Source: CAWFGW01 sp963815495
GTDB lineage: Bacteria; Bacteroidota; Bacteroidia; Cytophagales; JAAEPT01
DNA length: 64,000 nt
NCBI GenBank assembly: GCA_963815495.1
Contig: CAWFGW010000029.1
Coordinates: 318,764 to 382,763, forward strand
Direction: 5' to 3'
In this document: one piece after another, positions 1-8,744 of the stretch
Layout of the letters: every line of letters begins with the position of its first letter
How positions within the stretch are numbered: position 1 is the stretch's first letter
Notes under the pieces: generated by a model
What the model was told of the DNA's origin: nothing
Seen by the model: only the letters and a program-made list of their open reading frames with translations
Database searches by the model: none
Program-made: the position numbers and the translations under genes

Positions 1-145
1 CTTCAACTATCAATAAGAATAATTGTTATTATTTTAAGAAATTTCAAACTATAGAAATGAATGGAATAAGTCACTTGATAGATTGAATAGGTTAACTTAT
101 ATTCAGTCACTATTGACTTTCATTATAACCATCCACGATTACACA

Positions 146-523
146 ATGAAATTTTACACCTCAATACCTCCTTCACTAAAACCTTTTTTCCAAAAAGAAC
201 TAACCAACTATCAAATTGAATTTACCAAAGGAAATTTGAAAAAAGCATGGCATCATTTGGAGCGAGCTCATATTATAGGTCAGCGATATCCATTTGCTCA
301 CACCACTGTACACTGGAAAATGCTGCAATTTGGCATCAGCATCAAAAGCACAAAAGAAGTTATAGGTCAATTACCAAGGCTATTGGTTGGAGGGGTAAAA
401 TCGTTTGTCGGTAAAATACCAGTTGGAAACCCAGGGGGTGCCAATGTACCTCCACTGAAATCTTTCACAATTGAACAAAGCATTCAAGACATCTTTAGGA
501 AGGCAGGAGTTTCTTATTCTTAG
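146..523 (+). CDS. DUF3703 family protein
   Basis: Small soluble protein of about 125 residues. The order of conserved stretches (AWHHLERAHIIGQ, then H..VHWKML, then GQ..RL, then VGNPGGANV) fits the DUF3703 family, whose function is unknown. An in-frame start 63 bases upstream is possible, but the family begins at MKFYTSIPP, so the ATG at 146 is preferred. No signal peptide or membrane segment is seen. The next gene follows after 30 bases on the same strand. Confidence 0.72.
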   Translation: MKFYTSIPPSLKPFFQKELTNYQIEFTKGNLKKAWHHLERAHIIGQRYPFAHTTVHWKMLQFGISIKSTKEVIGQLPRLLVGGVKSFVGKIPVGNPGGANVPPLKSFTIEQSIQDIFRKAGVSYS

Positions 524-553
524 CAATTTTTAAAATTATCCTAACACAATTCG

Positions 554-1150
554 ATGAAAAGCGAAAAAGAAAAAATGCTTGCAGGCTTACCTTACAAAGC
601 CTTTGGAGAAGAGTTGCTAAATGAACGACAGCATGCTAAGGAATTGGTGTTTGACTTTAACCACCTCCGTCCTTCTGAGGTGGAGAAACGCAATGAAATA
701 CTGAATCAACTTCTAGGAAAAACACAACAAAATTTCTTTATAGAACCACCTTTCCGGTGTGATTACGGATACAACATTGAGCTAGGTAATAACTTTTACT
801 CCAACTACAACTTAGTTATTTTAGACTGTGCGAAAGTAACGATTGGAAACAATGTATTAATCGGTCCAAATGTAGGATTATACACTGCAGGTCATCCAGT
901 CCATTTCGAAAAGCGCAATGAGGAATTTGAATACGCTTTTCCAATTACTATTGGCAACAATGTGTGGATTGGAGGGAATGTCGTTATCAACCCAGGCGTT
1001 ACCATTGGTGATAATTCACTGATTGGCTCGGGAAGTGTCGTCACGAAAGATATTCCAAGCAACGTGATTGCATTAGGAAACCCCTGTAAAGTTCACAGAA
1101 AAATTACGGATGCAGACAAACCGTTTTATTATAAAGATTTAAAATTTTAG
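554..1150 (+). CDS. Sugar O-acetyltransferase, maltose/galactoside acetyltransferase type
   Basis: Cytoplasmic acetyl-CoA-dependent O-acetyltransferase of the Maa/LacA/NodL group. Residues 1-55 form the helical maltose-acetyltransferase N-terminal domain (starts KSEKEKMLAGLPY). From about residue 70 hexapeptide repeats build the left-handed beta-helix (IGNNVLIGPNVGLY, IGNNVWIGGNVVI, IGDNSLIGSGSVV). The GHPVH segment near residue 113 carries the catalytic His of the family. The length of 198 residues is normal. The acceptor sugar cannot be read from sequence. It lies 30 bases after the DUF3703 gene, possibly co-transcribed. Confidence 0.88.
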   Translation: MKSEKEKMLAGLPYKAFGEELLNERQHAKELVFDFNHLRPSEVEKRNEILNQLLGKTQQNFFIEPPFRCDYGYNIELGNNFYSNYNLVILDCAKVTIGNNVLIGPNVGLYTAGHPVHFEKRNEEFEYAFPITIGNNVWIGGNVVINPGVTIGDNSLIGSGSVVTKDIPSNVIALGNPCKVHRKITDADKPFYYKDLKF

Positions 1151-1206
1151 ATGAAAATCTGGTAATTATTTCCCCATCTCAAAGCTTAAGTTTAACCATA
1201 AATCGG

Positions 1207-1584
1207 CTAATTATCTACTGCACCATCAGCTACCCAAGCTTTAATCTTTGCAATTTCGCAGTCACCAATCTTTTTTTTCTTATAAGGCATATTAATAAAA
1301 CCAGGTAAGTGTTCAATATTGCCTATCAATAGCCCCTCATCTAACTTCGCTTTGATATCGGCATAACCAGCAAATAAATTACCATCTGCTTTGCGCGCAT
1401 AGTCTTCACTGTTATGACAGGGTAAGCAGTTCGATTCTATTATCGGCCAAATGTCGGCTTTAAATGACATTTCTTCTGTTGAACAGTTTGCTGTGTTTGC
1501 TTCAGTAGTAGTTGAACCAGACTCTCCCCCACAAGAACTAAGTAATGTAATCGTGGCAAATAATGCAAAATAGATGGTTTTCAT
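1207..1584 (-). CDS. Monohaem cytochrome c-like lipoprotein
   Basis: Predicted exported lipoprotein of 125 residues. A signal peptide ends in lipobox LLSSC. A single haem-c motif CLPCH sits at about residues 53-57 after the helix ADIWPIIESN, an arrangement typical of small cytochrome domains fused to Bacteroidota lipoproteins. A Met near residue 99 (INMPY) could be the distal ligand. It is the last gene of a minus-strand run with the pentahaem cytochrome and CcmF, separated from the pentahaem gene by 107 bases holding a tandem repeat. It is probably a periplasmic electron carrier; its partner is unknown. Confidence 0.75.
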   Translation of the reverse strand: MKTIYFALFATITLLSSCGGESGSTTTEANTANCSTEEMSFKADIWPIIESNCLPCHNSEDYARKADGNLFAGYADIKAKLDEGLLIGNIEHLPGFINMPYKKKKIGDCEIAKIKAWVADGAVDN

Positions 1585-1611
1585 GGCGTTTATTTTTAGT
1601 GTTTAAAAATT

Positions 1612-1688
1612 ATTCATTATTCATTATTCATTATTCATTATTCATTATTCATTATTCATTATTCATTATTCATTATTCATTATTCATT
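1612..1688. repeat. Tandem repeat, 11 copies of ATTCATT
   Basis: Eleven near-perfect copies of the 7-base unit ATTCATT fill the spacer between the pentahaem cytochrome stop (1692) and the monohaem lipoprotein start (1584). The array lies inside the presumed transcript, so copy number could alter spacing or mRNA structure. A 7-base unit outside a reading frame would not shift a protein frame. Confidence 0.95.
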
Positions 1689-1691
1689 CAA

Positions 1692-2453
1692 TTAATATTT
1701 CTGCTTTTCCTCGCTATATTCAGCTCCCTTTTCCTTACCCGCTTTTTTATTTTCAATCAGTTCATCTTCTGGTTTTTTCTTGGCAATGTATTTTTTCCGA
1801 TCGCTATAGGGTGATTGACCACCTTCAAAATAAGCGACTATATCTTCTATTGGAATGGTATCTTTAATTTGCTCCGCGGTTTTCATAAAATGATTCCCGT
1901 GAAAATCATGACATTGTAAACAAGTCGACCATTGTTGCTCTTTTATCAACTGCGCATGCGACACATCCAAAGGATCGTTTTTCATTTCTAAATCCTCATG
2001 ACAATTTTTACAATAGGTTGCTTCATTAATTTTTATCGTCAACCGCACATCGTTGTGTTCAAGGTGACAGGTTTCACACTCCGTTATTTCAATATTTTTC
2101 CGTGCATCAGCAAAACGAGTTTCCTTAAATCGATGCACTGGATGGCGATCATTGGGCCGATCGTGGCACCCTTGACATTTTTTGGTGTCTACATCTAAAT
2201 GCCCAAACTCTACCTCGTTCTTTCTTGCACCAATTAAATGCATGAAATTCGCTTGAATTTGTTGAAGTGCCGTACCTGGAGCTTTGGTATGGCAGTCGAC
2301 ACACTCCAAATCCTCGTGTCCAGTATTCATAGGACCTAAGCTCACCAAGTCTTCGTTAGAGGGCATTAAAAGCACCACATAACCCACCACAGAGAGCAAA
2401 ACTCCCGCACACATCCCAATTACTTGCCGTTTTCTTTTTGGACTGATATACAT
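1692..2453 (-). CDS. Membrane-anchored pentahaem cytochrome c
   Basis: 253 residues with five CXXCH haem-c motifs: CVDCH 51-55, CQGCH 93-97, CETCH 126-130, CKNCH 148-152 and CLQCH 178-182. Residues 11-31 form one N-terminal membrane segment, so the haem domain should be periplasmic. The last 60 residues are Lys/Glu-rich and haem-free. It resembles NapC/NirT, NrfB or cytochrome c7-type carriers but cannot be placed in one subfamily by eye. It starts 3 bases after the CcmF stop, so it is likely translationally coupled to its own haem lyase. Likely role: electron transfer across the periplasm. Confidence 0.82.
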   Translation of the reverse strand: MYISPKRKRQVIGMCAGVLLSVVGYVVLLMPSNEDLVSLGPMNTGHEDLECVDCHTKAPGTALQQIQANFMHLIGARKNEVEFGHLDVDTKKCQGCHDRPNDRHPVHRFKETRFADARKNIEITECETCHLEHNDVRLTIKINEATYCKNCHEDLEMKNDPLDVSHAQLIKEQQWSTCLQCHDFHGNHFMKTAEQIKDTIPIEDIVAYFEGGQSPYSDRKKYIAKKKPEDELIENKKAGKEKGAEYSEEKQKY

Positions 2454-2456
2454 ATA

Positions 2457-4970
2457 CTAACTTTTGATAAACTGGACTAACGACCTTCCCAAAGCGTAGG
2501 TCTTTATTGAAATAGGTTTTACAAACAGGTACTTTATCTGTACTTTCTGGAGTCGATAGACAAAAGACAAACTAATGCCAATAAGCATTAACACGGCTCC
2601 CAACCACACGAGATTTATGAGCGGGAACCGAATCGATTTTATGGTTATCCAGTCGAGTGGTGAGGATAAATAAGAAAAGTGATAGGTTTCGTTTTCAGGG
2701 TTAAAACCATGAAAAACCAGTTGACTACCATCTTCTGGAATTTCACCGGCTACCACTTGGGTTACTCCTTCTTTTCGTAACAAAACGGGTTGCATTCGAT
2801 ACGAAGTATCTGCCGTTTTTAGAATTACATGTGCTTTTAAAGCTACCGTACTTTTGTCATCATAATTCAGCTTATTTACGGATTGCAATACTAATGACTT
2901 AGCACCTATCACGTCAGAATCGCCCATACTTAAAGTGAGTTGATGCGCTTTGGACCAGTCAGGTAGTTGGTTAGGGTCAGGAAAGTTAGACACATGGGTA
3001 TAAATATCTGAATACAACCCTGTGCTAATATCTGGCGAAGCCACCACCCCCATTTGTGAGTTATACTGGATGCGAGGCTCGATACTAAAATTGGCTTTTT
3101 CTGAAGTAAAAGATACCCGGTAATATGAATTTTCAACATCAAGCGTTAATGCATCACCTTTTTTATATTGTTTTCCATCAACAAATAAAGGCTGTTTAAC
3201 TTGAAGTACCCCTGGTTGAAATGTGGGTGCTACCGCTATTTTTTCAACTCTACTACCTAACGTTGTTTTAAAAAAGGCTTGTTCATAAACGACCTCGTAG
3301 TCGTTGATTTTAATCGGTTTGTCTTTGACCAGTAAAACATTCCCCGCTCGATTCATTTCATTTTCAAACTGAGTGGTTTCGGTCAATACTTTTTTATATC
3401 CTTGTGAAAACAGTACCCCCAACACAAGTATTACAAAACCAACATGGGCTAAGGCTCCACCTGACTTTTGAACAAACTCACGCTGCTTCATAAAGATTTT
3501 TATATTCATAACCGCTGAAAAAACACCCACAAGCAACAGTAAAGTATACTCTGCATTTTTAAAACCAAACCACACCAAAGAAGTCGAAACTAAGAGGGTG
3601 GTTATGATAATAGGAGTGAAAAAGGTGTCTAGGGTGTCACTCAAAAATTGTTTCTTACGGTAAAGGAGTTGAGCTACCACTGTTAATAGCATTAACACAA
3701 GTGAAAACCACAGTTGTATATCCGTGTAGTAACTCACCTGATCGGCTGGTGGGGCTAGTTTAAGCTGAAACCCTAAGGATTGACCCAACGCATTAATCAC
3801 TGGAAAGGAGGTGGGTATCAATACTTGAAAAGCAGATAAAGCCAGAATCAATGCGCCAACTAATAACCAAAATTCAAAGTTGTTAACTCTAGGTTGTGCT
3901 GTTTCTACAACTGAAAAAAACCGTAAGCTACGGATATAAACCACCACACTTAAAACGAGAAAGCCCAATAAGAAAAATAAAAGCTGTCCTGAAAGCCCCA
4001 GATCCGTAAAGGAATGAACCGAAGAATCTCCTAAAATACCACTCCGGGTAAGGAAAGTAGAATAAATCACTAAAAGAAAACCGGCTATCGTCAACAGTAC
4101 TAAGGGGTTTAATGCTTTTTGTTTTTTAGTGTAAACCACCATAAGGTGAAGTGCTGCCAGCAAAATAAGCCAAGGGATGTAAATTGCATTTTCAACGGGA
4201 TCCCAGTTCCAGTACCCTCCAAAATTCAATGTCTCATAAGCCCAATAAGCACCCATTATCATCCCTAACCCAATAAAAAAAACAGCTGCCAACATCCACG
4301 GCATGGTCGGTTTTACCCAGTCGGCTATGGTTTCTTTTTTCAGTAATGCACCTAAACAGATTGCAAATGGTACTGAAGAAACTGCAAAACCTAAAAAGAT
4401 AATCGGTGGATGAATGACCATCCAGTAGTTTTGCAGTAAAGCATTCATCCCGGTTCCATCTGCTGGTATAAAATCGGGGTTTAGTGCATATACCTCGCTT
4501 TGAATATGAGCTTTTAACAGTGAAAAAGGAGAGCTTCCAATGGACAAGCTACTGGATGGAAATTTAATTCCCATCACCATTGTCAACAACACTAATTGCA
4601 CGGGAATCAAAAACAAGAGACCTTTTTTGACGACTTTATTTTTGCTGAAACTCAACACCACTATGATTAAAGCATTCCAAAAATTCCAAAGCAAAAAACT
4701 GCCCTCTTGCCCTTCCCATAAACAAGAAACTTTAAACCAAAACGGTGTGCTTAATGAAGTATGTTGCCACACATAATGGTACTGAAACTGATTCGTAAAA
4801 ATCAAATAATACAAACTACACAACACCCCAATTACACTGACCAAATGTGATAAGGCGAAAGCTTTAGTAAAGCGCTCAGATAAATTTGACCGCTTTACTA
4901 CGAAGCCCCAAGTGATTAATACTAGGAGAAATGCAGCATATATTAATATTTGACCTCCACTTGCTATCAT
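2457..4970 (-). CDS. ccmF: Cytochrome c maturation haem lyase CcmF/NrfE family
   Basis: 837-residue polytopic membrane protein of the CcmF/NrfE/CcsA haem-handling family (system I-type). The tryptophan-rich haem-handling motif GGYWNWDPVENA is near residues 255-266. The HPP segment (MVIHPPIIFLGF) and many hydrophobic helices occupy the first 500 residues. A large extracytoplasmic domain and a final helix follow, matching CcmF architecture and, roughly, its length. It attaches haem to apocytochromes c. The start overlaps the stop of the upstream reductase by 4 bases. No other ccm genes are seen here, so this may be a dedicated lyase for the neighbouring multihaem protein. Confidence 0.88.
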   Translation of the reverse strand: MIASGGQILIYAAFLLVLITWGFVVKRSNLSERFTKAFALSHLVSVIGVLCSLYYLIFTNQFQYHYVWQHTSLSTPFWFKVSCLWEGQEGSFLLWNFWNALIIVVLSFSKNKVVKKGLLFLIPVQLVLLTMVMGIKFPSSSLSIGSSPFSLLKAHIQSEVYALNPDFIPADGTGMNALLQNYWMVIHPPIIFLGFAVSSVPFAICLGALLKKETIADWVKPTMPWMLAAVFFIGLGMIMGAYWAYETLNFGGYWNWDPVENAIYIPWLILLAALHLMVVYTKKQKALNPLVLLTIAGFLLVIYSTFLTRSGILGDSSVHSFTDLGLSGQLLFFLLGFLVLSVVVYIRSLRFFSVVETAQPRVNNFEFWLLVGALILALSAFQVLIPTSFPVINALGQSLGFQLKLAPPADQVSYYTDIQLWFSLVLMLLTVVAQLLYRKKQFLSDTLDTFFTPIIITTLLVSTSLVWFGFKNAEYTLLLLVGVFSAVMNIKIFMKQREFVQKSGGALAHVGFVILVLGVLFSQGYKKVLTETTQFENEMNRAGNVLLVKDKPIKINDYEVVYEQAFFKTTLGSRVEKIAVAPTFQPGVLQVKQPLFVDGKQYKKGDALTLDVENSYYRVSFTSEKANFSIEPRIQYNSQMGVVASPDISTGLYSDIYTHVSNFPDPNQLPDWSKAHQLTLSMGDSDVIGAKSLVLQSVNKLNYDDKSTVALKAHVILKTADTSYRMQPVLLRKEGVTQVVAGEIPEDGSQLVFHGFNPENETYHFSYLSSPLDWITIKSIRFPLINLVWLGAVLMLIGISLSFVYRLQKVQIKYLFVKPISIKTYALGRSLVQFIKS

Positions 4971-6022
4971 TCGACTTGTAATACTAGTTCTTCAGTAACG
5001 GGATACGACATACAGGCTAACACATATCCTTTGCTGATATCTTTTTCTGTAAGGCAATTTTTGCCCACCATTTTTACTTCTCCATATTTCACCTTACACA
5101 TGCAGGTAGCACATGAACCGCTGCAACATGAAAAGGGAATTTTTAATTTGTTCTGCATCGCGGCATCCAAAATGGTGGTGTTTGCAGGCACATGTAAACC
5201 GTACTCCTGCTTATTGATAATCAATTTCATGGTGCGTGCCTCGAAGTTCAGGTTTTGACTTTCGGGTTTAATGCCTTCAGGACTACCAGTAAAGCTTTCC
5301 ATAAAAATTTGTTCCTCTGGCACTTCATTTAATTTCAGGCCTGTTTTTACAGCATCCATCATACCGCCTGGACCACAGATATAATATTCTGATTTTATTG
5401 AAACCACCTTACTAATGGATTTAAGTATTTCAGTGATCCGATCACTGGAAATTCGGCCTGTAAGACCATTCCAATATCTTAATGGTTTTTCCAAAATATG
5501 CACTGCACGAAACTTTCCCACATGTACTCGCTCCATTTCAGTGATGACACTTCTGAAAATCATGGTTTCTTCATTTTGATTGCAATAAATCAAGGTCACA
5601 AAGCTTTTAGGCTCTTTATTCAATACTGATTTAGCAATGGAGATTAAAGGGGTAATGCCACTTCCACCTCCAAATAGTACTACATGACGCTGAGTGACCG
5701 CTTTGGGTAATAATGAAAAAGTACCTCGTGGTTTAATTACTTCAATAGCATCTCCTGCTTTTATGGTGTCGAACACATAGTTGGAAACCACACCTCCATT
5801 AACTTTTTTTACTGTAACAGATAACTCCTTATCGATACCTGGCGCACTGTTTAAGGAATAAGCTCTGCGGTACTCCTCACCATTAATGGTAAAAACCAAG
5901 GTCAAAAATTGACCCGATTGATATTTTATTTTACTGAAAAAAGGTTGCTTAAAATATAAGCTTACAGCATCAGCTGTTTCATTTACCCGTTTTACTACTT
6001 TTAATTTTGTGCTATTGCCCAT
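4967..6022 (-). CDS. Ferredoxin reductase with C-terminal 2Fe-2S domain (PaaE/Hmp-like)
   Basis: 351 residues. FAD-binding beta-barrel at 1-105 (RRAYSLNSAPG holds the RxYS flavin motif). NAD(P)-binding domain at 110-240 (GGGSGITPLISI, and CGPGGMM before the nicotinamide site). Plant-type 2Fe-2S ferredoxin domain at 265-351, with ligands in PFSCCSGSCATC and a fourth Cys in VLACMSYP. This is the layout of PaaE/VanB-type oxidoreductases that move electrons from NAD(P)H to a partner protein. It sits between the membrane protein and CcmF, overlapping CcmF by 4 bases. In this operon it could reduce the globins; that is inference. Confidence 0.87.
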   Translation of the reverse strand: MGNSTKLKVVKRVNETADAVSLYFKQPFFSKIKYQSGQFLTLVFTINGEEYRRAYSLNSAPGIDKELSVTVKKVNGGVVSNYVFDTIKAGDAIEVIKPRGTFSLLPKAVTQRHVVLFGGGSGITPLISIAKSVLNKEPKSFVTLIYCNQNEETMIFRSVITEMERVHVGKFRAVHILEKPLRYWNGLTGRISSDRITEILKSISKVVSIKSEYYICGPGGMMDAVKTGLKLNEVPEEQIFMESFTGSPEGIKPESQNLNFEARTMKLIINKQEYGLHVPANTTILDAAMQNKLKIPFSCCSGSCATCMCKVKYGEVKMVGKNCLTEKDISKGYVLACMSYPVTEELVLQVE

Positions 6023-6034
6023 GAGTTGATTTGT

Positions 6035-6520
6035 TTATTTATAGTAAAAAGCTATGAAACCATGGTAAAACATGAGTGTAGTAAGTAACATGGAGACCGA
6101 AACATGCACAATCATCCAGCCTTGAAAATACCAGTCCGCTTTTAATTTAATTTCATCTGTATTCAGTAAGCCTAACAGCACATTTGAATAAAAAGAAAGA
6201 CTTAAAAAGAACAAATAAGCAAATCCAAACCGCATGGCGTGAGCATAAAATACAAGCGGTGACAATGCCCCCATCCACTTATGGATGTTTGTAAATAAAT
6301 AGGCATGTTGACTCCACTTTTTCACAACTTTAACTAAGGTTAAAGACCACTGAAAAAGCATAAACCCACCCAATACAAAACCTGACCACCGTTTGAAATA
6401 TTCGCCCTGCTGGAGTTCATCTAAATAACTCCAGCGAAGGTCGAATAGCTCTTGTAAAAGGTATAGACCAAGCAGTGTGTAACCAATTGTCACATAATTA
6501 ACTACCTTGTTTACCGACAT
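6035..6520 (-). CDS. Four-helix membrane protein with conserved histidines, possible cytochrome b
   Basis: 161 residues with about four membrane helices (near 7-24, 47-63, 85-115 and 130-158). Histidines lie in or beside helices: HKWMG, YAHAMRF, IVHVSVS and YHGFI. Paired helix histidines suggest b-haem binding, as in ferric-reductase-like or cytochrome b561-like proteins, but no family was recognised. It lies between the DUF3365 lipoprotein and the flavin reductase with 12-13-base gaps, so it may pass electrons from the cytoplasmic reductase to periplasmic cytochromes. Function is inferred only from context. Confidence 0.55.
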   Translation of the reverse strand: MSVNKVVNYVTIGYTLLGLYLLQELFDLRWSYLDELQQGEYFKRWSGFVLGGFMLFQWSLTLVKVVKKWSQHAYLFTNIHKWMGALSPLVFYAHAMRFGFAYLFFLSLSFYSNVLLGLLNTDEIKLKADWYFQGWMIVHVSVSMLLTTLMFYHGFIAFYYK

Positions 6521-6533
6521 AGGAATCTAAAAT

Positions 6534-7388
6534 CTATTTTGAAGTTAATAAACCTTCAAGTGTTTCGGTTGAGGCTAACACTTTCACACTATCTAAAAAC
6601 ACTTCAGGAGAAGGGATATATAGTCCTTCACTAGGCCACTTGTCTCCAACCTCAGGTTTTGGTGAATTTTTAAAACCTTCAATCTCTGTCACATATTGAC
6701 CTAACGTATTGACTATACCTGTTCTGTAAGCCGTGAGGATCTCTTGCACTTCAGTAAAGGTTAACATCTCTTTAGGGTAAGTCCACGTTGTTGCCCCCAT
6801 AATGTCTCCTAATTTCCAATCAGTTTTGGTCGTTTCAGCATGTTCATTGTGACAAGTCACGCAAGGCATAGCCGAGGCGAAGTCAGGAAACATGGCGGTA
6901 TGCAAAGAAGATTCCTCATCGTAAAAAAACTTAGGCATGGAGTCTGTTCGTATTTCAGCAAATAGACTAGCTTGTTTTCCTTCAAATTTATTGGCTGCAC
7001 CAATTGGGAAATCAGAACCTAAGAATAATCCTAATGGCACGGTTCCTTTTTGGATATCAGACGAAATACCTCTGAGAAATAACGCTGGAAGTGGACCTGC
7101 CTCCACATCATCTTTTCGCCAGTCTTCATCAAATTTAATTCCTTGTTTTTTTCCAGGCCCTACAATTCCCTTCGTGTATAGTGTTCTCGCCACATCATTT
7201 TCCTTAGCAACAATGGCTAGCACTTTATCAACTGGGAAAATAGCCGCTTCACTTGTAGTCGATGTTCCTTCAGAAGTGGGTGAATCAGGCAATGCTTCGC
7301 CACCACATGAGCTTAAGAATAGCATGGATCCAAGCCCCATACTTACCATCAATTGTTTCATTTTACCTTTTTTCATTGTCTTAATCAT
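6534..7388 (-). CDS. DUF3365-like c-haem lipoprotein
   Basis: 284 residues. Signal peptide with lipobox FLSSC, so probably an exported lipoprotein. One haem-c motif CVTCH sits near residues 176-180, followed by KTDWKLGDIMGA. That pairing of CxxCHN with KxDWKxGDxxGA is the signature of the DUF3365/Tll0287-like haem domain used as a redox, NO or ligand sensor domain. Several Met codons occur at the N-terminus (1, 5, 10); any leaves a usable signal peptide. It follows the single globin gene by 16 bases in the same operon. It is either a redox sensor or an electron carrier. Confidence 0.72.
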   Translation of the reverse strand: MIKTMKKGKMKQLMVSMGLGSMLFLSSCGGEALPDSPTSEGTSTTSEAAIFPVDKVLAIVAKENDVARTLYTKGIVGPGKKQGIKFDEDWRKDDVEAGPLPALFLRGISSDIQKGTVPLGLFLGSDFPIGAANKFEGKQASLFAEIRTDSMPKFFYDEESSLHTAMFPDFASAMPCVTCHNEHAETTKTDWKLGDIMGATTWTYPKEMLTFTEVQEILTAYRTGIVNTLGQYVTEIEGFKNSPKPEVGDKWPSEGLYIPSPEVFLDSVKVLASTETLEGLLTSK

Positions 7389-7404
7389 TTTAAAGTTTTA
7401 CAAA

Positions 7405-7809
7405 TCAATGCCCTACCATGCTGGTAGAGATAAAGTTATAGAGCGATATAAAAGCCGCATCTACGTCCTCGGTGTACTCTTCTTTTAAGAGTTCTTTGAT
7501 GGTTGATAGTAATATTGCCCCTACTGTGTCATAATGAATATTCTGAACACCGTAGCTGACATGTTTTTTACCCAGTTGTGCTAACTCCCATTTTACAGCT
7601 TCCTGATTGTGAAGTCCTTGAATTAAAACAGTAAGTACCTGAGCAAATTTCTGGTGTTGTGCCTCTTTATTACCTTTAAATAAAGGTCGGAGATTGGGGT
7701 GATAGCGAAACAAATTTTCATAGAAGAGTTCCGAAGCCTCTAACATCTGTGGCTCTAACTTTGAAAAAGTTGCTTGTACTAACTCAATCTCATTTTTTGT
7801 CATTATCAT
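7405..7809 (-). CDS. Single-domain globin, bacterial haemoglobin type
   Basis: 134 residues, the length of one globin fold. By comparison with Vitreoscilla haemoglobin, proximal F8 His is H83 (KKHVSYG), B10 Tyr is Y30 (LFYENLF), E7 is probably Q51 and G5 Tyr is Y93 (HYDTVG). These residues are typical of flavohaemoglobin-like single-domain globins that bind O2 and NO and can dioxygenate NO when supplied with electrons. No reductase domain is fused, but a separate flavin/2Fe-2S reductase is encoded three genes downstream. Starts at 7809 and 7803 are both ATG. It begins 3 bases after the tandem-globin stop. Confidence 0.9.
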   Translation of the reverse strand: MIMTKNEIELVQATFSKLEPQMLEASELFYENLFRYHPNLRPLFKGNKEAQHQKFAQVLTVLIQGLHNQEAVKWELAQLGKKHVSYGVQNIHYDTVGAILLSTIKELLKEEYTEDVDAAFISLYNFISTSMVGH

Positions 7810-7812
7810 TTA

Positions 7813-8688
7813 TTATTTCCAGAACTCATACCATTTTTTCGCTGGAGGAGCTGATGGTAATGTTGCGGCTGCTTCTTTCATCGTTGTTGCCAATACGGTA
7901 TATACTTCTGTCCAGGCTCCCTTTACTTTTGGGGTAAAGGCATCTCCTAATCCCGCTTCAAGTGTTTCCAATAACGATGCACCCACAGTCTCATACATTT
8001 GATTGGTAACCCCATACCCTGCATGACGCTTTCCTAAATCTTGTACTGCTGGAACAATAGCCCCGAGATTGGTCAATCCATTTACAGCGGTAGCAATCAT
8101 TGCCATTAATTTGGCACCCTGTTCTTTCATATCACCTTTAAACAACGCTCTTAAGGATGGATCTTTTTCAAACAATTTGCTATAAAATATTTCAGCTGCC
8201 TTATCTTTAATGGGTACAACCATTGCAAAAGAATCCTGAACTAATTTTACCTTATAAGGGGTTAAGCCTGCTTCATTTTCGACTTCTGAAGCGGCCGCTT
8301 TCATTGTGGTCGCTAAAACCGTATACACTTCTACCCATGCAGCTTTTACATCATCTGTGAACGCAGCACCTAAACCTGCTTCCAATGTTTCAATTAAGGC
8401 AGCACCTACGGTATCGTACATGGAGTCCGTTACCCCGTACATGACGTGGCGCTTACCTAAGTCTTGTACCGCAGGAACGATTGCTTCAAGATTACTTAGA
8501 CCATTCACCGCCACGCCTATCATACTCATTAATTTTTTCCCTTGTTCTTTCATATCTCCTTTGAAGAGATGAGATAGCGAAGGATCTTTTTCGAAAAGCT
8601 TACTATAAAAGATTTCTGCTGCCTGATCTGCTATAGGTGCAACTTTGGCAAACGAATCTTGAACTAAAGCAACTTGATTTGCATCCAT
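7813..8688 (-). CDS. Fused two-domain globin
   Basis: 291 residues with two closely similar globin domains, about 1-135 and 143-275, joined by a short acidic linker. Both keep the haem pocket: B10 Tyr Y28/Y169, E7 Gln Q49/Q190, F8 His H81/H222 (GKRHVMYG, GKRHAGYG) and G5 Tyr Y91/Y232. The halves share long identical stretches (for example IFYSKLFEKDPSL), pointing to a fairly recent internal duplication. The C-terminus ends in a Pro/Ala-rich linker and KKWYEFWK, an aromatic tail that could dock to a membrane or partner. It is the first gene of the minus-strand operon, beneath two palindromic sites. Confidence 0.9.
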   Translation of the reverse strand: MDANQVALVQDSFAKVAPIADQAAEIFYSKLFEKDPSLSHLFKGDMKEQGKKLMSMIGVAVNGLSNLEAIVPAVQDLGKRHVMYGVTDSMYDTVGAALIETLEAGLGAAFTDDVKAAWVEVYTVLATTMKAAASEVENEAGLTPYKVKLVQDSFAMVVPIKDKAAEIFYSKLFEKDPSLRALFKGDMKEQGAKLMAMIATAVNGLTNLGAIVPAVQDLGKRHAGYGVTNQMYETVGASLLETLEAGLGDAFTPKVKGAWTEVYTVLATTMKEAAATLPSAPPAKKWYEFWK

Positions 8689-8744
8689 ATTTCTGTTTTT
8701 TGATGAATTGATTAAAAGATTATTACTGAGGTCAATGTAGAAAA

